NCBI GenBank assembly: GCA_018663485.1
Contig: JABJQI010000098.1
Span: 1-12,639 of the forward strand
Length of the DNA: 12,639 nucleotides
Direction of reading: 5' to 3'
Origin: Opitutia bacterium
Lineage (GTDB): Bacteria > Verrucomicrobiota > Verrucomicrobiia > Opitutales > Coraliomargaritaceae
The notes beneath the pieces were generated by a model, which was not told the origin of the DNA, ran no database searches, and worked only from the letters and a program-made list of their open reading frames with translations. Both the position numbers and the translations under genes were made by a program. Shown piece by piece: positions 6,959-12,639 of this stretch (position 1 is the stretch's first letter; each line of letters starts with the position of its first letter).

Positions 6959-9013
6959 CTATCCCTTAACAGTTGTAATTTCAATGCGCGCCGAAGCGGC
7001 GTTTGGCGACGAGACTTCGATCACCGTCGTGCCCGGCTCATAGCTGCGAAACTCGATGGCCTGACGCCCCAGATTCACGGTCTTCGTGTCCCAGACCTTC
7101 CCAGTCGGCAACTGCCCTGGCCCTGAAATAATTTTAAAACTCACTGGCACATTGTTGGCGATGCGATTACCGTCTTTATCGAGCAACGCGACAATCAACT
7201 GCGTGTCATCGGTGCCGTCATCTTTCACCACCAACTTATCGGCGCTCAGCCCCAATAGTGCAGGTGTGCCGCCCTTAGGTGTCGCTGGCACAGGAATGCC
7301 CGTGGCTTGCTCGCGCATGACGTAATACTTATCTTTCGGCAGGCGGTGATAATCCACGGCGCCAAAAAATCCAAAGCTCACCCCGTCCCCACGAGCGCAG
7401 TGCGTGCCGTAATCAAAACCCGACCAGCAGATCGCGCCAGAACGCCAGGCGTCGCGGGCAGGCTCATGGCCGAAGTGATATTCCGTAGTCAGGATCGGTT
7501 TTTTAACGCCTGGTCTCTGCGTCGGCTGGCCGCCATTATAACCACTAATATCGGTAATTCCCTCACTGGAAAAAGAGTTGCCGGTAGCCGTCGGGCGGCT
7601 CGGATCCAGCTCATGACTCAAATCATTCAGCTCGTGATAGAGCTGACGCAATTTGGAAAGCAGCGGCTCCTGCATCTGCATCGCCGTCTCATTGCCAAGG
7701 CTCCAGATGATCACCGACGGATTGTTGCGACGCTCCTTGATCATGTCGCGGAAATTATCTTTCACGTTTTTCTTAAACTCAGCCTCAGGTGCCTCCACCG
7801 CTGGATAGGCTTCCGCCCAATAGTTGCCTTCTTCGCCGCCTCTAAATCCGCCGCGCCCCCATAGTTGTAGTTCGGCATACACCAGCAACCCCAGCTCATC
7901 ACAGGCGCGATAAAAAGCACGCGGGTGCGGGTTGTGCGAGGCGCGCACAATGTTCGCGCCGGCCTCTTTCAGTAGTTTCATATCGCGATACATCGCCGCA
8001 TCGGTGCCAGCAAAAGCCCAGCCAGCACGGTCTTCATGTGCATTAAAGCCCCACAGATAGACATGCTCCCCATTCAGGAAGAACCCCTTGTCCTCCGTAA
8101 ACTCAAACCAGCGGATGCCAAGACGTTCATGATATTCATCGACCAGCCCCTGCTCGTTCGAAAGACGTGTGCGCACGCTGTATAGATATGGACTATCGGG
8201 CGACCATAGATTTGGCTGCGCGATCTCAGGTAAATTCTGTGTGACTTGCACCAACTGACCAGCTGGCAGCAAAACCGGACGCTCGGCCTGCGCGACAACC
8301 TGTCCGTCCTTATCGAGCACTTCCACCAAAATAGAGCACTGTGAATCCGTCGCCGCCTCATTCTTAAGATCAGTCTTCACCTGAACCGACGCACTGTCCG
8401 CACTCACCTTAGGTGTGGTAACAAACTGCCCGCACCAATCGACGTGCTGGTCGTTGGTAATGATGAAGCGGACATTGCGGTTCAATCCGTTCGGGAAAAT
8501 ACTGTCGCCCGCACGCGGCGCAATGGTGGCCTCCCAGCCGTTCTTGACGCGAACCGCCAGCACATTCTTGCCCTCGTAGTTGAGTGCTGAATTCATGTCG
8601 TAGCAAAACCCAGTATAACCGCCCTTGTGCTCACCGAGCAACTGACCGTTCAGATACACCCACGCATGCTGAAAGGCGCCCTCAAATTCCACGAATGCCC
8701 GACGCGACTTCAGACCGGCATCCGCCGCAAATTCTTTGCGATACCAAGTGTCACCTTCATACACCTCCAGCTCCATCCAATACGGAATACTGGCAGAGTG
8801 CGGCAAATTGACTGCCTCCCAAGCAGCATCATCAAATGCAACCGTTTCCGCTCCATCCTGCGAGCCCTCATAGAAGGTCCACCCTTTATTGATAAGACGC
8901 TGCTCGCGCGGAGCATCCATCTTAGTTGACGAGCCGATACCCTTACCAGCCTCACCCACGCAGCCGCAAAGCAACGACGCCAAAACGATCATCAATCCAA
9001 ATTTCTTTTTCAT
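6959..9013 (-). CDS. GH2 glycoside hydrolase lipoprotein
   Basis: A 684-residue protein with a lipoprotein signal (MKKKFGLMIVLASLLCGC, lipid-bearing Cys18). It has a GH2 sugar-binding domain (about 37-190), an Ig-like domain (about 195-303), a TIM barrel (about 305-570) and a C-terminal Ig-like domain (about 585-684, with VVKDDGTDDTQLIVALLDKD). The acid/base is Glu442 (IIWSLGNET) and the likely nucleophile Glu511 (ILTTEYHFG). The barrel carries the ASHNPHP motif at 358-364. It is much shorter than LacZ and lacks the Bgal small-chain domain, so exact specificity is open (beta-galactosidase, or another exo-acting GH2 activity). It is the first gene of the operon. The ribosome site AAGGA (9023-9019) is 5 nt before the ATG. 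It probably acts at a membrane surface on the same glycan as the downstream enzyme. Confidence 0.9.
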   Translation of the reverse strand: MKKKFGLMIVLASLLCGCVGEAGKGIGSSTKMDAPREQRLINKGWTFYEGSQDGAETVAFDDAAWEAVNLPHSASIPYWMELEVYEGDTWYRKEFAADAGLKSRRAFVEFEGAFQHAWVYLNGQLLGEHKGGYTGFCYDMNSALNYEGKNVLAVRVKNGWEATIAPRAGDSIFPNGLNRNVRFIITNDQHVDWCGQFVTTPKVSADSASVQVKTDLKNEAATDSQCSILVEVLDKDGQVVAQAERPVLLPAGQLVQVTQNLPEIAQPNLWSPDSPYLYSVRTRLSNEQGLVDEYHERLGIRWFEFTEDKGFFLNGEHVYLWGFNAHEDRAGWAFAGTDAAMYRDMKLLKEAGANIVRASHNPHPRAFYRACDELGLLVYAELQLWGRGGFRGGEEGNYWAEAYPAVEAPEAEFKKNVKDNFRDMIKERRNNPSVIIWSLGNETAMQMQEPLLSKLRQLYHELNDLSHELDPSRPTATGNSFSSEGITDISGYNGGQPTQRPGVKKPILTTEYHFGHEPARDAWRSGAICWSGFDYGTHCARGDGVSFGFFGAVDYHRLPKDKYYVMREQATGIPVPATPKGGTPALLGLSADKLVVKDDGTDDTQLIVALLDKDGNRIANNVPVSFKIISGPGQLPTGKVWDTKTVNLGRQAIEFRSYEPGTTVIEVSSPNAASARIEITTVKG

Positions 9014-9027
9014 ATCTATCCTTATTT

Positions 9028-9105
9028 GTTCAAGTATACAATTTGTTCGGCAAGCTCACGATCTGAGCGCGCATGATTCATAACATATAAGCGTTGAAGT
9101 ATACA
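9028..9105. repeat. 13-nt direct repeat in the GH2 leader
   Basis: GTTCAAGTATACA (9028-9040) and GTTGAAGTATACA (9093-9105) differ at one base and lie 65 bp apart. Both contain the palindrome GTATAC. On the minus strand each gives a TATACT hexamer, so they may be duplicated -10 elements or a regulator site. Confidence 0.4.
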
Positions 9106-9126
9106 CCGCCCCAACGAATCACACAA
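9098..9126 (-). promoter_or_regulatory. Predicted promoter of the GH2 operon
   Basis: On the minus strand, TTGTGT (9126-9121) and TATACT (9103-9098) are 17 nt apart. Transcription would start near 9091 and leave a leader of about 78 nt before the ATG at 9013. The -35 box is only a partial match, consistent with activator dependence. A second TATACT at 9038-9033 has a poorer -35. Confidence 0.45.
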
Positions 9127-9149
9127 TATACGTAAATACGTAAATACGA
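9124..9149. promoter_or_regulatory. TACGTAAA-type operator, copy 1 (upstream of the GH2 operon)
   Basis: The 19-mer CAATATACGTAAATACGTA (9124-9142) recurs exactly at 9716-9734. Here it extends into a third, degenerate TACG unit, giving an 8-bp period at 9129, 9137 and 9145. The core TACGTA-AA-TACGTA is near-palindromic. It abuts the predicted -35 of the GH2 promoter, a position typical of an activator site. A plausible binder is the NarL-type regulator starting at 12348; this is inference. Confidence 0.55.
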
Positions 9150-9178
9150 ATAGCCCCGGCAGCCATCGACCATGTAGC

Positions 9179-9207
9179 AAAAAAAGACCGCGCTCCTCAG
9201 CGCGGCC
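9179..9207 (-). terminator. Intrinsic terminator after the short PEP-CTERM gene
   Basis: The 7-bp GC stem CCGCGCT/AGCGCGG (9188-9194 and 9199-9205) with a CCTC loop is followed, on the minus strand, by seven T residues (9185-9179). On the plus strand only three T follow, so it acts mainly leftward. It would end transcription from 9270-9521 before the GH2 operon, so that operon needs its own promoter. Confidence 0.8.
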
Positions 9208-9269
9208 TTTACCCCTAATATAACCCTATATAAAAAGTCAGTTTATTTGCCCGATGGCTGCCTCAGGTT

Positions 9270-9521
9270 CTAACGACGACGGCGCACCATCACGTAGCCA
9301 AGCGCCAACAGGCCACCCAGCAAAGCGAAAGTGCCGGGTTCGGGGACGGCCACTATAGTCAAAGTAATCTCACCACTAAAGCCATCCACTGGATATCCAT
9401 CGAATTTACTCTGATCTAATGTGGCTGTAAATCCTGTGGGTGCAACAATGGATCCAAAAGTGCCAAATCCACCACCGTTATTAGCGTAAGTCCCGTTAAA
9501 TAAATCCGTATCGACAAGCAC
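9270..9521 (-). CDS. Short PEP-CTERM protein with no convincing start (possible remnant)
   Basis: The C-terminal part is clear: TLTIVAVPEPGTFALLGGLL, then a hydrophobic helix and a final RRRR, a PEP-CTERM sorting tail. The conventional start is the GTG at 9521, giving 83 residues without a signal peptide. An exported PEP-CTERM protein needs one. The same frame stays open upstream to 9644 and reads K-T-T-P-H-A-A-Q-IFLLVIFL..., which resembles a signal peptide, but it contains no ATG, GTG or TTG and is preceded immediately by TAA (9647-9645). The hydrophobic stretch is encoded by the AGACAGAAA-type repeat at 9585-9620. The start codon may have been lost, or the 5' end displaced by the repeat. 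The body (NGTYANNGGGFGTFGSIVAP) is Gly/Thr-rich with no known function. A strong terminator follows. Confidence 0.55.
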   Translation of the reverse strand: MLVDTDLFNGTYANNGGGFGTFGSIVAPTGFTATLDQSKFDGYPVDGFSGEITLTIVAVPEPGTFALLGGLLALGYVMVRRRR

Positions 9522-9584
9522 GAAAGTGGCGGCGCCACCAGTATAGGCCGAGGCATTTATGGTGATGGCACTGCTACTAAAGCC

Positions 9585-9620
9585 AAGGCGATCAGACAGA
9601 AATATGACTAACAGAAAAAT
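9585..9620. repeat. AGACAGAAA-type intergenic repeat, second copy
   Basis: AAGGCGATCAGACAGAAA (9585-9602) matches 3333-3350 at 17 of 18 positions, and a second ACAGAAA follows at 9611-9617. The spacing AGACAGAAA-N8-ACAGAAA also occurs in the complement of 3371-3397. It overlaps the 5' extension of the short PEP-CTERM frame. Confidence 0.5.
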
Positions 9621-9715
9621 CTGTGCGGCGTGTGGGGTTGTTTTTTACCTGTGATGTATCAGCTCATCAAGTAGCTGACTACACTGAGTTGCATCGCATA
9701 AATTCCCAAATCGGG

Positions 9716-9734
9716 CAATATACGTAAATACGTA
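9716..9734. promoter_or_regulatory. TACGTAAA-type operator, copy 2 (upstream of the sensor kinase)
   Basis: CAATATACGTAAATACGTA is an exact copy of 9124-9142. It lies 12 nt upstream of the predicted kinase -35 box, in the region between divergent genes. This suggests autoregulation of the two-component system and common control with the GH2 operon; binding is not shown by sequence alone. Confidence 0.55.
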
Positions 9735-9746
9735 GTGAGTGCAGTG

Positions 9747-9776
9747 TTGCCCAAATCCACTCATGCCATGTAAGAT
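9747..9776 (+). promoter_or_regulatory. Predicted promoter of the two-component operon
   Basis: TTGCCC (9747-9752) and TAAGAT (9771-9776) are 18 nt apart, with transcription expected near 9783. If correct, the in-frame starts at 9739, 9763 and 9775 lie outside the transcript, so the kinase begins at 9823 or 9841. The match to consensus is moderate. Confidence 0.35.
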
Positions 9777-9840
9777 GACGTCTGTTACATTGTGCCGCGA
9801 TCCGCAGAGACTTGCCGGATGGATGTCACAAAATCGAGAT

Positions 9841-12351
9841 ATGCAAAAATCCCCGAACAGACGAGGCAGTCCTGCCATCTTGCTCAGCATCTGCTGCGCA
9901 CTACTCGCGGCGTGCAACCCGAGCTCCGATCTAGACCAGGAAATCGCAGCGGTCGATGCACAGCTGGATTCACTCCCGGCCATTCAGCCCAATATGCTCT
10001 GCCCGACCATCGGCTTTGGATCTGAGATCGTTCAGGAACCGGACCACACGACCTGGCTCGACATCATCCTGCCCGAAACGCGTAAAATTGATACCATCGT
10101 GCTGATCCCAGCACTACTTAAGAACAAGGCAGGCGAACTTGAAACACTCGGCTTCCCACTCCGGTTCACCATTGAAGCCTGGCGGGATGAAACGCCAGGA
10201 ACACAACATGCCTACATCAACCCAGGCGGCTGGATTTATCAGGCAGTCGGCAGCTATGATCCCACAAAACATCCGAATGAATTAGTCTGTGAACTTGAGT
10301 TAAATCAGAGCATTGGAGATGGATTGCGGGCCTCGGCTCCAGTTTCTGTTTCGCTCTACTATGCAAATGAGTTCGAGCCGACAGACGGACTCGACATACA
10401 CACGGCAACAGAGGCGACCCAAGTCGGGCAGACCCACATCCACCAATCGTGGACAGAATGGTCTGTCAAAACTGGCAAACCGTCCCCCGTCTTAGTCAAC
10501 TGCCGCTTCAAACTGAGCGAAGTCCCAGCAGGTGCCACTCTCTTTTTACAAATCGCCAATAACAGCCCTAAAGGGTATGGTGCTATCGACAATGTCAGCC
10601 TGAACTCGCCCTTTGCGTTGACTAACGGTGATTTCGAATCACCGCAGATTAAGCCGACAACGAGTCAACCAGAGATCGCGGGTTGGTATAACGAAAACCA
10701 CGCGTGGGCGGTAATACACCAAGGGGCCTACTGGGCTGGAGAAGCATACAGCAGTGAACAGACCGTGATTGACCACTCAAAAACAGATTTTAACAACCCC
10801 GGCACGGCGCCAGTCGTCTTTACGCTCCCGGCGGGAACCATGGCAAAAGAAGTGCGAATCAAAGCCACCCGCCTCCAGCCGGAAATGAGTTGGCGAAAGA
10901 ATAATAAAGGGCACAACTTAGCCCTCAATGAAGTGCTGCTCTTTGACGGATTAAAAAATGTGGCACTCAACAGTCGGACTGCATCGGCCGACCATACAAA
11001 CTACCCGCTGATGTTCTACCCGAGCTATGCCGTGGACGGCTACAGCTATTTCCCCCCGATCAACCCAAAAGAAGTTTCGTCGCCGGATCACGAATTTATC
11101 GACGAAGTTAAAGGAGAATCTCAGCTGCAGTTCGACCTCGGTCGTGTCTGCACCTTGGATGAAATCCGACTCTATCCCGTCGACCGCTCCCCGCAGTTCT
11201 CTCACATCTACGCAATGGGGGTCGGCTTCCCGCGCAACATCACCCTGCGCATCGGCAACCAGCCAGATCCAAAGGCTGCTCAGGTCGTCCTGAATATCAA
11301 CACGGCGCATCAGATTGGATCCGCTCCATTAATGCGCGACCTCAAGCAAACATCCGGACGCTACGTCTGGCTCGAAATGAGCGAAGGGCAACAGGATCCG
11401 CGCACAGGCAGAGAGGCACTGGGGCTCTCGGAAATTGAACTCTTTCAAAACGGAACCAACGTTTTAGCCGGAGTCCAACCTTTGCTACCCGCTGAGGAGC
11501 CAGACAAACTTCAACATTTGACAAACGGACTTACCTCTAGCGGCATCATCATGCCCTATAAAGAGTGGCTGCTTAAGCTACATCGCCGGGCGATGCTTGA
11601 ACGCAAAAAGGACGACTTACTCCTCCTACAACAAGGCTGGGCCGAGAAACAGCGACGCCTGATGCAATATCTAAAAGGTGCGCTACTGACTGCGCTCATC
11701 GCGGCCCTGTTGATTGCATTGCTCATCCGCAACCGCCATCGGCGCAACCTCCGGAAACTGCGCGAAAAAATCGGCGCCAGCCTGCACGACGAGGTCGGGG
11801 CTAACCTCTCCAGCATCGCGCTCTCCTCGGAAATGCTCACCCACACCGACCAACTCAGCTCGCCTCAAGCACGTCAACTCAACGACGACATCACCCGCGT
11901 CGCTCAGGAAACTGCGACCGAAATTCGCCTGCTCTCCCGCTTCCTCGAAAAGCAAGGCGTCGAAAGCAACCTGATCGGCCAATTCCGTCGTGTGGAGCGT
12001 CAGATGCTGCCTGGCATGCGGACAAGCGCGGACTTCGGCGCACCTGAACAATTCAACGCCCTCACCCCAACAGAAAAGTGGGAACTCGTGCTGTTCCTCA
12101 AAGAGGCACTGCACAACATCGTCAAACACGCCCACGCGACCCGTGTCGACATACGCACCCACGCCGATCCGAAACAGCTCCACCTAGAAATCACTGACAA
12201 CGGACAAGGATTACAGGACAGCTCCCTTCCCCCCGTCCACCTCACCAAGCGTGCCAAAAAACTGCACGCGCACCTCTCTTTTGACGCCCCTAAAAACGGA
12301 GGCACCATCATCCGACTCACGATCCCAAAAAAACGACGGCATAAAAAATGA
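9841..12351 (+). CDS. Hybrid-sensing histidine kinase (NarL/HPK7 type) with discoidin-like periplasmic domains
   Basis: From the ATG at 9841 the protein has 836 residues; 9823 is the other likely start. It opens with MQKSPNRRG, a hydrophobic core and LAAC (22-25), a lipoprotein-like signal. The periplasmic part seems to be a discoidin-like fold split by an insert: first half about 51-116, insert about 121-321 (with the NGDFESP...GWY pattern seen in DUF642-like beta-sandwiches), second half about 322-371. A second discoidin-like domain follows (about 372-538, with LQFDLGR and LGLSEIELF). A charged helical linker leads to one membrane helix (about 612-630). The HisKA_3-type H box is ASLHDEVGANLSS with His649. 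The ATPase has the N box KEALHNIVKHA (754-764) and DNGQGL (786-791), but the usual glycine-rich G2 segment is degenerate. It overlaps the response regulator by 4 nt. The ligand is probably a glycan, by inference. Confidence 0.88.
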   Translation: MQKSPNRRGSPAILLSICCALLAACNPSSDLDQEIAAVDAQLDSLPAIQPNMLCPTIGFGSEIVQEPDHTTWLDIILPETRKIDTIVLIPALLKNKAGELETLGFPLRFTIEAWRDETPGTQHAYINPGGWIYQAVGSYDPTKHPNELVCELELNQSIGDGLRASAPVSVSLYYANEFEPTDGLDIHTATEATQVGQTHIHQSWTEWSVKTGKPSPVLVNCRFKLSEVPAGATLFLQIANNSPKGYGAIDNVSLNSPFALTNGDFESPQIKPTTSQPEIAGWYNENHAWAVIHQGAYWAGEAYSSEQTVIDHSKTDFNNPGTAPVVFTLPAGTMAKEVRIKATRLQPEMSWRKNNKGHNLALNEVLLFDGLKNVALNSRTASADHTNYPLMFYPSYAVDGYSYFPPINPKEVSSPDHEFIDEVKGESQLQFDLGRVCTLDEIRLYPVDRSPQFSHIYAMGVGFPRNITLRIGNQPDPKAAQVVLNINTAHQIGSAPLMRDLKQTSGRYVWLEMSEGQQDPRTGREALGLSEIELFQNGTNVLAGVQPLLPAEEPDKLQHLTNGLTSSGIIMPYKEWLLKLHRRAMLERKKDDLLLLQQGWAEKQRRLMQYLKGALLTALIAALLIALLIRNRHRRNLRKLREKIGASLHDEVGANLSSIALSSEMLTHTDQLSSPQARQLNDDITRVAQETATEIRLLSRFLEKQGVESNLIGQFRRVERQMLPGMRTSADFGAPEQFNALTPTEKWELVLFLKEALHNIVKHAHATRVDIRTHADPKQLHLEITDNGQGLQDSSLPPVHLTKRAKKLHAHLSFDAPKNGGTIIRLTIPKKRRHKK

Positions 12352-12639
12352 CAGACTCCATCCGCATCCTCATCATCGAAGACAACCAGAACTATCTGAA
12401 CTCGCTCAAACAGGCGTTGGCGCTGCTCGATGGCGTCGAGTATTCCGACGGATACGGCTCCTTCGAAGCTTTTCGACATGCCGCCCCCGCAGCACCCGAC
12501 TGCATCTTGCTCGACATCAACTTACCGGGCATCTCCGGACTGGATGCCCTGATCGAACTGAAGCAAATGATGCCCGCTACCGAAGTCATCATACTAACCC
12601 AGAACGACGATTACCCGAACGTGCTCACTGCGATCCAGC
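12348..12639 (+). CDS. Response regulator, receiver domain (truncated by right edge)
   Basis: The ATG at 12348 overlaps the kinase stop as ATGA, so the pair is translationally coupled. Ninety-seven codons are visible, all receiver domain. It shows the acidic pocket Glu11-Asp12 (RILIIEDN), the phospho-acceptor Asp56 (ILLDINLPGISGLDAL) and Thr84 (VIILTQNDD). The conserved Lys would lie just past the end. The pairing with an HPK7/HisKA_3 kinase predicts a NarL/FixJ-type output with a LuxR-like helix-turn-helix, which is outside the window and cannot be confirmed. It is the best candidate for the protein that binds the TACGTA sites. Confidence 0.9.
   Translation, partial: MTDSIRILIIEDNQNYLNSLKQALALLDGVEYSDGYGSFEAFRHAAPAAPDCILLDINLPGISGLDALIELKQMMPATEVIILTQNDDYPNVLTAIQ

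Larger units (their letters stand above)
9014..9269. other. Regulatory region upstream of the GH2 operon
   Basis: These 256 bases hold the predicted GH2-operon promoter, a three-copy TACGTAAA motif, a 13-nt direct repeat and the minus-strand terminator of the PEP-CTERM gene at 9270-9521. No coding frame here is convincing. Confidence 0.7.
9522..9840. other. Divergent region between the short PEP-CTERM gene and the sensor kinase
   Basis: These ~319 bases contain the start-less extension of the PEP-CTERM frame (9522-9644), an AGACAGAAA-type repeat, the second TACGTA operator and a predicted plus-strand promoter for the kinase. The kinase frame is open from a GTG at 9739, but that part has no signal-peptide character and probably is untranslated leader. 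Confidence 0.5.

Noticed and set aside
9129..9149. Tandem TACGTAAA units as a CRISPR or minisatellite array
   Set aside because: There are only three 8-bp units without spacers, and the position at a promoter fits an operator.
9739..9840. Upstream extension of the kinase to the GTG at 9739
   Set aside because: The extra 34 residues have no signal-peptide character, would overlap the predicted promoter, and would bury the lipoprotein-like signal that begins at 9841.
9645..9983. 112-residue open frame on the minus strand over the kinase start
   Set aside because: It is antisense to the kinase signal region and promoter, has no recognisable domain and a Ser/Cys/His-rich composition typical of a chance frame.
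11683..12183. 166-residue open frame on the minus strand opposite the kinase catalytic domain
   Set aside because: It mirrors the well-supported HisKA_3/ATPase coding frame and shows no domain of its own.

Overview
The window most likely comes from a member of the Verrucomicrobiota, probably a marine Opitutia/Puniceicoccales-type bacterium. The evidence is a PEP-CTERM sorting signal ending in an Arg cluster, an ECF sigma factor of the Rhodopirellula/Verrucomicrobium type paired with a FecR-like membrane protein carrying the DLGTEFGV motif, two secreted GH2 glycosidases, and a sensor kinase with a discoidin-like periplasmic part. The lineage is inferred from these families; no rRNA or other marker gene is present.

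Layout. (1) Positions 1-2902, minus strand: an apparent four-gene operon. An ECF sigma factor (2348-2902) overlaps by 4 nt a FecR-like regulator (1026-2351). Next come a PEP-CTERM surface protein (261-992) and the first 52 codons of a close paralogue that runs off the left edge (1-158). (2) Positions 2903-3445: a gene-free spacer. It holds a ~188-bp palindromic element with terminal inverted repeats and two REP-like units in opposite orientation (3089-3276), followed by an AGACAGAAA-type repeat. (3) Positions 3446-9013, minus strand: a two-gene glycoside hydrolase operon. A GH2 lipoprotein (6959-9013) is followed after 6 nt by a secreted LacZ-type GH2 enzyme with a C-terminal F5/8C discoidin domain (3446-6952). 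(4) Positions 9014-9840: the regulatory and intergenic region. It has a predicted GH2-operon promoter, a minus-strand terminator and a short PEP-CTERM gene without a convincing start (9270-9521). (5) Positions 9841-12639, plus strand: a NarL/HPK7-type two-component system. The kinase overlaps the start of a response regulator that is cut off by the right edge.

How the parts may work together. A perfect 19-nt sequence built on TACGTA occurs exactly twice in the intergenic DNA. One copy lies directly upstream of the predicted -35 box of the GH2 operon, the other just upstream of the kinase gene. With the discoidin-like modules present in both the sensor and the LacZ-type enzyme, this suggests that the two-component system controls itself and the galactosidase operon in response to a glycan. 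That is a hypothesis: neither glycan nor binding has been shown. The sigma/FecR/PEP-CTERM operon looks like a separate surface-protein regulon. No rRNA, tRNA, CRISPR array or transposase gene was seen.
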